Below are positions 1 through 10,554 of a stretch of 64,000 nt of DNA, piece after piece. The notes beneath the pieces were generated by a model. That model was not told the DNA's origin. It saw only the letters and a program-made list of their open reading frames with translations, and made no database searches. The translations under genes and the position numbers were made by a program. Each line of letters begins with the position of its first letter. Within the stretch, counting starts at the first letter, position 1. The DNA comes from Glycine soja. Lineage: Eukaryota > Streptophyta > Magnoliopsida > Fabales > Fabaceae. The stretch lies in assembly GCF_004193775.1 (NCBI RefSeq), contig NC_041019.1, positions 35,836,827 to 35,900,826 of the forward strand, given 5' to 3'.

Positions 1-249
1 TGCATTAGATGCGCAAATGTATGATGAACACCATTCGACAGGACACTATTCTTTGAGTTTGTCAAAATTAATTTGCCTATGGAGGTAAGCTCTTTTCTCA
101 ATTTATTCAACCCATTTTTTACTAAGTACTTTATTTTTCAATGAACAATTCTAGTGAATCTTATCCCAGGCATGTAAGATAGTTGGGGGTCAATGATATA
201 CAAAAGGGCTTAACGAAAAGTAGATAACTTCACTGCTAAAGGTCTCATG

Positions 250-2113
250 TGTAATGACCTGCCTCGTCGCTACGTATCACCACTCTAAACTGCAAGAAAT
301 TTCAAATTTTAAATGAAAACTCCTTTAATTTGCTTATAAAAAAATATAAGCAAATTTTCCTTCTTTCCTCGATATACATTCACCAAACAACACACTAATA
401 CTTAAGTGAATACATATATATTAGTATAGTAACTCAATACACATCATTCACATAATAAAAATTAAATTTGTTCATCTCAATGACATTGTCAATAACAAAA
501 ACATAATCTCATTTTAACATAATCATCAATAACAATATCAACTCATGATGACATGATCATCATTAACAACGTCATCTTAAATCAATATAATCATAAGTAT
601 CAACCTCACCACATATCAAATAAAGTCATCAATAGCAACATCAACAGTAAGTCGCATTCCGCATATACATATATATACTTTCATGCCTGAGATTCACACT
701 CCCCAGGTCTTCGAACAACACAAGTCAAATAAAGACAATAATGTTATTCATCAATAATAGATATATCACATCCCATTAGTTAAAAATATTGTTTTCTAAA
801 AAAAATCAGCATGCAACAGGGATAGGCATATATTCCCATAGTTAGGTTCCCTGACCCCCAACTATGGTATCAAAAATGGTAAATTATAATAAACTCCCCT
901 CACCTATTGTGAGCTCTCCTTCAGTTCCTCTTTGCATCACTCAGAGGTCTCTCTCGTTCACGCTTGTCAGTCCAAACACAATTCTCTATATGCCAAATTG
1001 AAGGAAATTTAATATAGATTTCAGAAACAAAGTAATGACAAACATTCAAAGTCAAATACCCCTGTCAAAACATAAAGGGTCGAGGGGTGTTTCGGATTCT
1101 ACAAAAAGGAAACATCATTTTGAAATTCAAATCACACCAATGTGACCGGGGTTCAGTGAAAGTCACAAAAATAACATTAATGTTGTAAAAAGATAATTTT
1201 TTACAAATGTCTCATTCTCTAGGGTTTTTCCAAAGGAAGTTTAAAACACCCTATTACAGTTTCCAACACACAAGAGATACTAAGAGAAACTCAAACTAAC
1301 TAGGAGAAGGGTTTAGAAATCAAGATTACCTCGGAAAAGCTATGAAATGGAGGATTGGGGAATTTTCTCCACCAAATCCTTGAGGAGGATTCTGAAGATT
1401 CCGCTCCGATTAAAGTGTTTCTCTTGGTGTGGGGATTCAGTGGCAAGCAACGGCGGCCACCGGTGGTCGTGGGTGGTGGAAAAATAAAGTTTTAGGGTTT
1501 GGGTGGCGTTTTGGAGAAGAGGAGAGTGAAAAATCGTATTTTTCACGATGAGGAACATATTTATAATCTGCAGATCTCGCTTAGCGAGCTCATCTCGCTA
1601 AGTTAGAGTCCACTTTTCGCACTTAGCGTGAGAATTTGGGCTTAGTGCAACCCCCCTTGCACTAGGACTCGCTTAGCGGGCCAAAACTCGCTCAGCACAA
1701 TTCCCTCTCGGGTTGGAATTGCGCTTAGCGCGCCCCTGCTCGCTCAATGCAACTCCCTCTCTGGTTGGAATTGCGCTTAGCGCGCCATCTCGCTTAGCGT
1801 GTTATTTTCAAAATCCCAATGGTCTGACTGTGGAAACATGTCATAGAAAGCTCTAGAAAAAATTTGAAGATGATCCAACAGTTAACGAATCCAGGATCAC
1901 GATTTTACTGAACTAGGTTAAGGTATAATTTGAAATTTCATAATTTCAACTTATCTCAACAAAATTCCACATAACTCAACATCCACATCAAGAAATTCAC
2001 ACGTGACTAATTCAAGTCATACCTCATCTCATTCAAGTCAACTATATAGTCAAATAACACGATAAATACAATTAAACATTGATTTACAACTAGTAATATT
2101 TCAGGGTGTTACA
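250..2113 (-). mobile_element. Solo LTR (TGTAACACCC family)
   Basis: Read on the minus strand it starts TGTAACACCCTG at 2113 and ends GGTCATTACA at 250, the TG...CA ends of an LTR. It is flanked by perfect 5-bp duplications TCATG (245-249 and 2114-2118), so it is a solo LTR. It interrupts an ARGONAUTE-like exon. The same family lies in the opposite orientation at 16236-19681. Compared with that copy it lacks about 800 bp (matching roughly 17940-18740). It holds clusters of GCTAAGCG-type motifs (1570-1800). No retrotransposon protein is encoded. The lineage is not determined. Confidence 0.85.
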
Positions 2114-2192
2114 TCATGCCAGAGACCATGTGAACAAGAGATAGATATTCTCCAGGTCACCATCATGGATTCTTGATATCACTCTCCAACCT

Positions 2193-2741
2193 TAATGTGA
2201 TCTTTACTAGGAGCGGATCGCTTGATACAGGTTACAAAGTTTTGGATGATGCCACTTCTAGTGAAGGAAGATAAGTCAAGGTAGACACCAGAAGGATTAC
2301 CTTGATAAGTTTGAGATTGGTTTAACAAGGAATCTAGAAAAGAAGCTCTCACCAAATTTTATCAAATGTCAAAAGTCCCTTCTATTGAAAATGAAAACAA
2401 TATATATAATGTATCTGAACAAAAAGATAGAAATAGACATGGGCCTTCAAATTACAATGAAAAATAGAACATATTTGGCATGAGTCTTCAAATTAGTTTG
2501 GGCATTCAGCAACAATTAATATTCTTAGTAGTGCCTCTGCCTCTAGCCTTCATCCTTCTCCACTTGGGCCTTCTTCCTTCTTTACTTGGGTCTTTGTCCT
2601 TCTCCACTTGGGCCTTCATCCTTCTCCACTTGGGCCTTGTTAAGTATGTCTTCTACCTTTTGTTGGAGGGTATCCACTGACTGTTTGGTCCTACTCCTGG
2701 TCATAGGTCCCTGTATTTGGACAGTTTTAGGATTCTCATCA
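2193..2741 (-). repeat. 3' LTR of the 2193-6422 element
   Basis: 549 bp. The first part on the minus strand (2741 to about 2582) encodes the end of the pol reading frame (around QGPMTRSRTKQ), so coding sequence extends into the LTR. The far end reads GATCACATTA, probably a mutated CACATCA. Confidence 0.8.
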
Positions 2742-3508
2742 TTCCCTCCTTCTTGGAAAGAATTTGCCCTCAAATGTTTAGAATCATCACCTGCAACAAA
2801 TGGAGTCAAGTCAGCAACATTAAATGAAGAACCTACTCCATACTCACCAAGAATGTCGATCTTGTAAGCATTTTCATTGATCCTCTCTAGTACTTGGAAA
2901 GGTCCATCTCCTCTAGGTTGAAGTTTTGAATTCCTTTGTTTATAGAACCTCTCATTCTTCATGTGTACACAAACCCAATCACCTGGTTCAAGTACCACTT
3001 CCTTCCTATTCTTGTTGGCTTGCTTGGCATAACTTTCATTATTCTTTGCAATTTGCGCCTTCACTTGGTCATGAAATCTTTTCACATACTTAACTTTTGC
3101 TTGTGCATCCTTATGTTGAGTCTCTTGGGGATTGCTTTTGTAAGATGGCTTGTTAGGCAATGAAGCTCCTAGAAGGAGGTCAATATGATGTTTTATGCCT
3201 CTTGAAGGTGGCAGTCCAAGAGAAATCTCCTTGGGAAAGACATCTTTAAATTCGTGCAATAAGGGTTCAACACTACTAGGAGAAATAGAAATAGTTAACT
3301 CATTAGAATTATCAGTAGAAATTGTACTATCTTTGCAATACAGTAGATAGAGTGGCTCACAAGCAAGTAACACTTTCCTCACTTCACTCACCTTTGCTAA
3401 ATAATTAAATTTTCTCTCATGTCTATCACTCTTTCTCTCAGGTGAATCATTCTTCTTTTTCCTATTCCTCTTTGGTACCTCACTTTTTTCTTTCTCTTGT
3501 TCTCTCAT
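2582..3508 (-). pseudogene. Gypsy pol remnant with in-frame internal deletion
   Basis: A 308-residue open frame. The N-terminal half is the protease-RT linker and the start of reverse transcriptase (LLHEFKDVFPKEI, then GASLPNKPSYKSNPQET). It jumps directly to the C-terminal integrase tail (KNRKEVVLEPGDWVCVHM, GDGPFQVLERINENAYKIDI, SSFNVADLTPF). By comparison with the complete frame at 57595-61254, the RT catalytic core, RNase H and integrase DDE region are gone, yet the frame stays open through the junction near 3115. Residues after GGNDENP are encoded inside the LTR. It cannot encode a working polymerase. Confidence 0.85.
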
Positions 3509-3692
3509 TCTGATTTGGTCATCACACTTTTTCTCTTAGGTGATGGTGCTAGAAAGAAATCTTGTTGGTGAAGCCATAATGCACTGCTTTGGTGTCATAC
3601 TACCATGGTCTTCCTAACAGTATATGAGTCGCCTCCATTGGAACACACAACACCCTATCATTGTATCTTCCAATGGTGAGACACATCTCAAC

Positions 3693-3935
3693 CTACTGAG
3701 TCACCTTTACCTCTTCATCTTCACTAAGCCACTGAAGTCTGTATGGCCTAGGATGGGGCTGCGTATCCAAATTCAATTTGGACACTAACTTGGAACTTGC
3801 AACATTGGTACAAATTCCTCCATTAACAATTAAAGAGCAAAGCTTACCATTAATTGTACATCTGGTGTGGAAAATATTTTCTCTTTGGGTGTCATTCAGT
3901 GGCTGCACTTGACTTCCCAAGAGCCTTTTCACCAT
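3693..3935 (-). pseudogene. Gypsy aspartic protease remnant
   Basis: Reads NIFHTRCTINGKLCSLIVNG and then KLVSKLNLDTQPHPRPYRLQ, colinear with the protease of the related element at 57595-61254. The catalytic D-S/T-G is changed to N-G-G (LIVNGGICTN against LIVDSGSC in the relative), so the aspartate is lost. It lies between the gag/zinc-knuckle piece and the pol remnant, and stops and frameshifts separate it from both. Confidence 0.7.
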
Positions 3936-4007
3936 TAGCGTATCACCCTACATAGCTTCCTTCTAAAGCTCTTCTTCCACTTCTTCTTCTTCACTGATTT
4001 CATATTC

Positions 4008-5013
4008 ATGGTGATTTCTTCATCTGCCTTCATGATCATGGTCCTCCTGGTTGGACACTCAAAAGCAATATGTCCTCTACCTAAGCATTTGATGCATTTT
4101 ATGTTTCTGGTACTAGTGTTGGATGATGAGGCAGAATTATGCTTGGTTTTAACACTGAAAACTGCTGACTTTCCATGGGGACTAGACGAGTTGTCTCCCT
4201 CTTTCTTGGATTTGTTGGTCCAAATCTTGTTGAAATTGTTGGATGAGTTCCTTTTTGCTACAATTTTCCTCTTCAGCTACTGTTCAACCCGGATTTCCTT
4301 ATGCAGCAAGTCATCCAATTCCACGTACTCCTGTAATTCAACAACATCTCTAATGTCAAGATTTAGGCCACTCAGAAAATGATCCATTGTGTCCTCAATT
4401 TCCTCTTCAATGTTGACCCTCACTAGTGCCATCTCCATCTTCTTGTAGTACTCCTCCACAATCAAACTTCCCTAAGACAGCCTCTGGAGTTTTTGTCGCA
4501 TGGTTTTGTTGTAGCTAGTTGGAACATATCTCTTTCGCATAACCCTTCTCATCTCAGTCCATGTATCTATCTCTCGCCCCTCCTTTGTCGTCATCTCTCT
4601 TTGATTGTTATTCCACCAAACAAGGGCGTAGTCTAAGAATCCAGCTGCTGCTAACTTCGCCTTTTGCTCTTCAGTATACTCATTGCAGAAGAATACATGT
4701 TGAATCTTCATCTCCAAGTCAAGGTAGGCGTCTGGGTCACTCCTGCCTTTAAAAGGGGGTACATTGAGTTTTACTCCCTCAATTATGTTATGCCTTTCCA
4801 TTCAGCTCGGTCCATCATTGGCCCTTCTGTTCCCACCATAAGGTCTTTCAGCATTTGGATTCATTTGGTGCTCTAGTCCTTCTATTCGTCTGTAGAGCTC
4901 TTATTGTTACAGTTCAAGAAACGTTGCATTTGTGCAATCATCACGTCCAGTAATAAGCGTTGAGATCCTTCCAATTGATGATATTCACCACCACCGTCAC
5001 CCGCTCCTGCCAT
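4008..5013 (-). pseudogene. Gypsy gag remnant with zinc knuckle
   Basis: The likely start is the Met at 5013 (MAGAGDGGGEYHQLEG). A frameshifted stretch leads to the gag core (4801 down to 4277; PPFKGRSDPDAYLDLEMKI, ALVWWNNNQRE, RYVPTSYNKTMRQKLQRLS, then a stop, then IVEEYYKKMEMALVR). A CCHC zinc knuckle (IKCIKCLGRGHIAFECP) follows near 4075. Order and motifs match the gag at 40431-41489. Several stops and frameshifts make it non-coding. Confidence 0.75.
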
Positions 5014-5246
5014 GATTAAGGAACAAACAATTCTACAGTAATTTAAACAAAGATTACAGGACCTCACCGCACTCTAATCACGTGTTTCTCTCTTTGATGG
5101 TAGTTCACTCGTGTTTGATGCTCTCAATATAGGCTATGATTTTTTTTCACTCTTGCCTTTTACCACTCACTCCCTCTTAAGTTCCTGGATGAATCAACTT
5201 TGGACGCACAAAGGTAATAGAACAGGAAAGACAACTTAATTATGGA

Positions 5247-5390
5247 ATAGCAGATTGGATAACAAACTTGGATAACAAACTAGAATAACAAACTAATAGA
5301 TTGGATAACAAACTTGGATAACAAATTAGGATAGCAAAATAACAGATTGGATAACAAACTAGGATAACAAACTAACAGATTGTATAACAG
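5247..5390. repeat. GGATAACAAACT short tandem array
   Basis: About ten imperfect copies of an 11-14 bp unit resembling GGATAACAAACT, some preceded by AACAGATT. It lies in the leader of the degenerate gypsy element. Confidence 0.75.
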
Positions 5391-5721
5391 ATTTTTGCCA
5401 AAATAAAACGCCTCTAACTGCCTCAAATTCATGTTCAAAGATTCAAACACCCATTTTTTTAAAAAACTTTCTGCAACTTTTTTTTTTTTGCTTTCTTTTT
5501 CAAAATTCTTCTAGGATAATAGACTATTTTTCACTCAATCAATTCCACTGGTCCAAATTCAATAGGCAATTAGGCAATTTGTTCAATAGTCAAACAAACA
5601 AATATGAGAAGTTCAATGGCCTACTAAATCCTAAACCCCCAAAATTCTTCTAATAAACCAAATTGTCCCCAAACAGAATTTGTAACAGAATTCAAACAGA
5701 TTTTTTTTTGACACATAATCT

Positions 5722-5822
5722 GAAAGAAACAAGAATGAAAACAAGAACGCAAACAAGAATGCAAAAAGACACAAACAAGAACGCAACAAGGACGCAAACA
5801 AGAACGAAACAAGACGTAAACA
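5722..5822. repeat. CAAGAACGCAAA short tandem array
   Basis: Imperfect repeats of a roughly 11-12 bp unit (ACAAGAACGCAA and variants) in the same leader. The minus-strand reading frame over it is repetitive and is not a gene. Confidence 0.65.
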
Positions 5823-5907
5823 CGAAATTGAAACACAAATGACAAAGGAAAAAATAAAAATTGGATAGGATAGAACCTGTAACAAGAGCCGAAGCTCTGA
5901 TATGAGA

Positions 5908-6422
5908 TGATGTGATCCTTACTAGGAGCGGATCGCTTAATTCAAGTTACAGAGTTTTGGATGACGCCACTTCCAGTGAAGGAAGATAAGTGAGGGTAGA
6001 CGCCACAAAGATTACATTGATAAGTCTGAGATTGATTCAACAAGGAACCCAAAGAGAAGCTCTCACCAAATTTTATCAAATGCCAAAAGTCCCTTCTATT
6101 GAAAACGAGAACAATACATATAGTATATTTGAACAAAAAAAATAGAAATAGACATGGGTCTTCTAAATAGTTTGGGTCAAAATTACAATGAAAAAAATTA
6201 TAAATAAAAAATAAAACATATTTGACATAGGCCTTCAAATTAGTTTGGGCCTTCAACAACAATTAATATTCTTAGTAGTGCCTCTGTCTCTGGCCTTCAT
6301 CCTTCTCCACTTGAGCCTTGTTAAGCATGTCTGCTACCATTTGTTAGAGGGTATCCACTAGTTGTTTGATCCTACTCCTAGTCACTGGTTCCCGTATTTG
6401 GGTAATTTTAGAATTCTCATCA
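5908..6422 (-). repeat. 5' LTR of the 2193-6422 element
   Basis: 515 bp, starting TGATGAGAATTC (minus strand) and ending GGATCACATCA. It matches 2193-2741 throughout, including the part that encodes the pol C-terminus in the 3' copy. It is 34 bp shorter than its partner, and many point differences suggest an old insertion. Confidence 0.8.
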
Positions 6423-6708
6423 AACCTTTTATTTTCTTCTTTATATTCTTATTTTTGTCAGAATCAATTGGAAACTGAATAGCCATGGTTGTATGATAAA
6501 TTGCAATTGTTTTAACATGTCCATTTCAATATTTATTCTCTTTACAAACAAAAATATAATGTGTATTGCAGGTTTGGTTTAGTTTAATTAATCTATAGCT
6601 TTTCCAATATACTAGCAGACAATTCACGAAACTGATTATGAGTATAATCCCTATGCAAAGGAGTTTGGGATTAACATTGATAGCAAGCTTGTATCAGTTG
6701 AGGCTCGG

Positions 6709-7417
6709 GTGTATACATTTTTTTATATCAGTTTTCTGAGTATGTTCACATCTAGGAATATCTCTTATTCCTTACAATATATGGCTGCAATATAAACATG
6801 AAAACTGGATGAGAAGGATTCATGTAATTGGTAAGCATTATTCTAATTGGCTAAGACTACTTGGTGTTTTTTATTTATTTATTAAAACAGTTTTTTTTAG
6901 TTTTCTATTAGAACTTTATTCACGAGTTAAATTAATATTGTGTGGACTTACATTGCGTGGACAGTGGACTTTCACCGTTTCACGTGTTCACACAATTGCA
7001 CTAACTTGATATATATACTATTTATTTAAAATCAAATTTCAACAGTAATATGGATGTATCAAAAAAATTTCAAGAGTAATATTTTACATATAAATGATTA
7101 TAATTCTTTCATAGAATTGTACTATTTTTATCATTAAAGATTTGACTCTCAATCTTAAGTCATTTGTATAAATATACAATTTTATTTTGTTATGATTTTA
7201 ATTTTCTTTTTAACATGAAAGTATTTATTAAATATTGAATTATAAACAAACTTTTATTTATTTATTTATTTTGCTCTGAAATTTATCTTTTTAATTTTGC
7301 AGTAAGGTAGGAAGGCTAAGGGGAAGAAATTTTTCCTATTCAAAATGTTTTTGCGCCTATTTCTTTTTTCGTATGAACCAAAATTAAGTATGCACGTTAA
7401 TCTTTATTTGTGTGTAG
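6709..7417. other. AT-rich sequence without a supported gene
   Basis: Follows the last clear ARGONAUTE-like exon. A weak further match lies near 6780-6830. The rest is AT-rich, with no motif or long frame I can support. Confidence 0.5.
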
Positions 7418-7692
7418 TGAACAATCCAAATGTCTTGAAGCAGAATGAAAGACTTATTATAGGCGTTGATGCAGCCCAAGGTATACACTCCACTTTTATT
7501 TTGAACTGTAGCAGTTTATGTTTCTTGTTCCATTCTACTCTTATTTTATGCTCTATGGTTTCTTATGGATTTTCGGGACTGGATTATCTTCATAATGGTT
7601 GTAAACCTCCTTTGATACACAGAGATTTGAAGCCCTCCAGCATATTACTAGATGAAAACATGCATGCCAAGATAGCTGATTTTTTTTTGTAA
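7418..7692 (+). pseudogene. Receptor-like kinase fragment
   Basis: Two pieces of a plant LRR receptor kinase catalytic domain: [18 protein letters not shown] (ending about 7471), then from about 7580 [20 protein letters not shown] followed by [14 protein letters not shown]. The [11 protein letters not shown] catalytic loop is visible. The intron has a GT donor, but its expected AG acceptor reads CGG, and DFG has become DFFL just before a stop, so the metal-binding motif is broken. No other kinase part was found nearby. It is a captured or decayed fragment. Confidence 0.75.
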
Positions 7693-8599
7693 TAAAATTT
7701 GTTTCTCAGACATATATTTGTCATGATTATGATGCATGCATTTTTTTTTCATTTAAATGTGTAGTATGTTGAATTGGCTTCCGAGGTTTGTCACAGACGT
7801 GGTAAAATTCCAGTGGCTTCCGAGGTATGTAGAATGACTTTTTTAACTAACGTGGAATAGCCATTTTGGGGTTGTGGAAGTTGCAATTTTTCAATATGAT
7901 CCAAACCAATGATCTGAACCAATATGATTTTTTCGGTTTGCATCAATTTAGATTCACTGAGTTATCGAATTGATTCAGATTTGTGTCCACTCCTACCTTC
8001 AGATACCATGTGTGATTTTCATGCCGTGAAATTCCCATCCAAAAACAATTTATAACTAGATGGTCTATTCGTGCTTTGCATAGGTTTCTAGTATGATAAT
8101 TTCACAAAAATAATATTTAAGTCTAATGAATTTAATGATGATAATTATTGGAATTGAATTAAGCGAATTCATGAGGATTTAATTTGATATATTAATGTTG
8201 GAAATTTAATATTGACTCAAATTGTGTTGTATATATGTGTTTATTTTTTCAATTGAATTAATAGTGTTATGAAATTGGTCATCCATGTGTTTGTTAATTG
8301 CTAATGATACGAATAAGAATGTAGTTGAAAAGTTGATATAAGAAACTAATGCATGAAACTAAAATTACACACTATAATTACGAATGAAGTTCTTGTGGTT
8401 AATTGCTCAAAATTTGAAATTACAAACTCATATAATTGTTTTTCTTAACCAGATAGAAATATTACAAATAACTTAAGACGAACTTTATTGTATGATTTAA
8501 AAGACTACTAAAAAGCAAATAACATTATTTTGCACCCAACATAAACGTATCAATCAGATGGCTCAACCTTGACACATTTCTTCTTACATTCCTTGGTTG
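7693..8599. other. AT-rich intergenic sequence
   Basis: A short direct repeat TGGCTTCCGAGGT occurs near 7775 and 7813. Nothing else recognisable. Confidence 0.5.
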
Positions 8600-9981
8600 A
8601 AGATCCCTAGGTTTCTCCTTGTGCAATTTCTTCATTGTTGTCAAATTCTTCGCATGTTCTCTTTCCAATAACTTCCCATTTATGTTTGTGAATGGAGGCC
8701 CAACGAAGGAGTTTGTGCCACAAAAGGGACATAAACAAGGTGATCCTATTGCACCTTTTCTATTTACTTACTATTATGGCAGAGGAATTAAGCAGTATGA
8801 TGAAGGTGGCGATTAAGAAGAATATGTTTAAGGGGTTCTTGGTGGGAAGGAACAATGTTGATGTGAATCTCCTCCAATAAGCGGATGACACCCTTATCTT
8901 TGGGAAAGTAATGAAAAAGAATGTTTTTGTGATTAAAATTATGTTGAGATTCTTCGAACTTGTCTCTGCGCTCAAAGTTAACTTCTACAAAAGCTCGTTT
9001 GGAGCTATTGGTCTTGATAGGGACACTCTTGAAGACTTTGCGGAGTTGTTAAATTGTAGATTGATGACCTTTCACTTCACTTATTTGGGCTTATCGGTGG
9101 GTGCTAATCCTAGGAAGGAACAAATGTAGAGGCCATTTGTGAAGAAGTTTGAATCAAAGTTGTTCACTTGAAAATATAAGATTTTGTCCTTCGCTAAGAG
9201 AGTATGTCTCTTTAAGTCAGTACTTTCGTCTCTTCTTTTTTTATTTGTCTTTTTTTAAGCTACCTTTGTCTATTGAGAAAAAAAAGTTTGTGAGCATCCA
9301 AAAAGACTTTGTCTCCGTGTGTGTGGTGGTGATTGGGGAGGGGGGATATGTTTGATGAGTTGGAGAAATATTTGCAACAAAAGAAAGAAGGGTGGATTAG
9401 GTATACAAAAATCTTGGTTTATCGAATGTGTCTCTTCTTGCTAAGTGGAAATAATGGAAACTTTTCACTAATGAGGTTTCTTTGTGCAAGGAAATTGTGA
9501 AATCTAAATATAGAGATTTGAGAAATTGTTGTCATGATCAAAATGGTGAAAAGTGGTTTGATAATATGAGGGAATGGTGTATTGGTGATGGTAGCTTGAC
9601 AAGGTTTTGGGAGGATAGTTGGTTAGGAGAGGAAAGCATTGCCTCTCAATTTCCTAGGTTATTTTTAAATTCTGAACAAAAGAGTGTTTTGATAAAGGAT
9701 GTTGGTTAGTGGGAGGGGGGGGAGGGGTGGGTAGGTGGGTGTTGGAAGTGAGTATTTAGGTGGCGGAGATGTTGGTTCAAATGGGAAAATCAACAGCTTG
9801 CTATATTGGAGTGCTAGATAGATGTAAACTGGAGCAAGATGGGAGAGATATATGTAAGTGGAAACAGGATAGATCAGGATGCTTCTCAGTGAAGTCAACT
9901 TATGAGGCCTTGCATGACTTGAGGATGGGTGACAATGCAAATGATCTACTGCTCAAAGTGTGGGAACTACAAATTCCACTA
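8600..9981 (+). mobile_element. Degenerate L1-type LINE, upstream part
   Basis: Reading frames with many stops resemble plant L1 ORF2 reverse transcriptase: FVNGGPTKEFVPQKGHKQGD, then PIAPFLF, LVGRNNVDVNLLQ*ADDTLIFG (the A-D-D core, with the preceding Y replaced by a stop), SALKVNFYKSSFGAIG and FTYLGLSVGANPRKEQM. Near 9840-9981 comes the zf-RVT-like C-terminal region (CKWKQDRSGCFSVKSTYEAL, VWELQIPLKAQ). The frame continues across the MULE insertion at 20769. No ends or TSD for the LINE itself were found. Confidence 0.8.
9706..9750 (+). other. G-rich tract, possible G-quadruplex
   Basis: At least four runs of three or more G separated by one to three bases (GGG-A-GGGGGGGG-A-GGGG-T-GGG and further runs), inside the decayed LINE. 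It fits the G3+N1-7 quadruplex pattern. Function unknown. Confidence 0.5.
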
Positions 9982-9990
9982 AAAGCTCAA

Positions 9991-10554
9991 GGGAATTTCT
10001 TGGGGCACCCAACAAATTTCCTAAATGCCGAAAGTACCCTTATGGTATTTTTGGTTATAAATAGCAGTAGGATTTTTTTATTTCTGTAGCGTCATTTTTT
10101 TCCGCAAAATTTCCGTAAGTCAGTGTACGTTGCTTCTGTTAAGGGTGATTTGGAAGCGTATTTGTTCTCTAGTGGTGTACGTACGTTGGTGAGGAGTATA
10201 TGGTGGATTGTGGTCGGTTTTCGTTACCAAAGAAGAAGAGGTACGTGAAGAACATACGGATTGGTGATCCGTATGACCCATACGAATTGCCAATCTGTAC
10301 GGTCATACGGATTGACAATACTAATTTTTGTAATATTACATTGCTTAAAAATGAATATACTAATGACTAATAATTAAATAAATTTATATGAGAATGATTA
10401 TGTATTTAATGTTTTTTTATTGAAGGATGTATTTATTAGATTTATATGACATTTTAATGAAAAAGTTCTATAAAATATTTTGTGTAAACAACTATATTTG
10501 TGTGAATTGAATTTGAATTTTTTGTTATTGAATTTGTTAAATGTTTTATTAAGA
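9991..10554 (+). other. Left subterminal region of the MULE
   Basis: Non-coding lead-in to the transposase gene, probably holding its promoter. Contains TTATAAATA near 10060, CGTACGTTGG near 10180 and the CATACGGAT hairpin at 10253-10275 with further partial copies to 10315. Confidence 0.6.
10253..10275. repeat. Subterminal hairpin motif, left copy
   Basis: Arms CATACGGAT and ATCCGTATG around a 5-nt spacer. The same 23-bp motif, with two spacer changes, occurs near the other end at 20155-20177. Such motifs are candidates for transposase binding, which is inferred. Confidence 0.65.

Larger units (their letters stand above)
5014..5907 (-). other. Leader of the 2193-6422 element
   Basis: Untranslated region between the 5' LTR and gag. 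It contains two short-unit repeat tracts (5247-5390 and 5722-5822) and no supportable gene; open frames here follow the repeats. Confidence 0.6.
2193..6422 (-). mobile_element. CRM-like Ty3/gypsy element, internally deleted, with both LTRs
   Basis: LTRs at 5908-6422 (5') and 2193-2741 (3') start TGATGAGAAT on the minus strand. The 5' LTR ends CACATCA and the 3' LTR ends in a mutated CACATTA. A 5-bp duplication AACCT flanks the element (2188-2192 and 6423-6427). After the 5' LTR a TATCAGAGC string resembles the tRNA-Met primer binding site. A purine tract (2742-2754) precedes the 3' LTR. Gag, protease and pol pieces lie in order on the minus strand, but the reverse transcriptase, RNase H and integrase core are deleted. 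TGATG...CATCA ends and a pol reading frame running into the LTR are known traits of the CRM chromovirus lineage. It is inserted in an intron of the ARGONAUTE-like pseudogene. Confidence 0.85.
1..6708 (+). pseudogene. ARGONAUTE-like pseudogene, interrupted twice
   Basis: Four exon-like pieces read as an ARGONAUTE protein of the AGO1/5/10 type, around the end of the PAZ domain and linker 2. Piece 1 (to 84) ends in LPME before a GTAAGC donor. Piece 2 (170-249) starts after a CAG acceptor with ACKIVGGQ. Piece 3 (2119-2155) continues in frame with CQRPCEQEIDILQ. Piece 4 (6616-6708) follows a TAG acceptor and contains YNPYAKEFGINIDSKL and SVEAR. Pieces 2 and 3 join exactly when the solo LTR at 250-2113 and one TCATG are removed. 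The intron between pieces 3 and 4 holds the gypsy element at 2193-6422. Two in-frame stops (in GGQ*YTKG and NEK*ITS) show it is dead. The 5' part lies outside the window. A further exon may lie near 6780-6830 (WLQYKHEN) but is weak. Confidence 0.8.
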
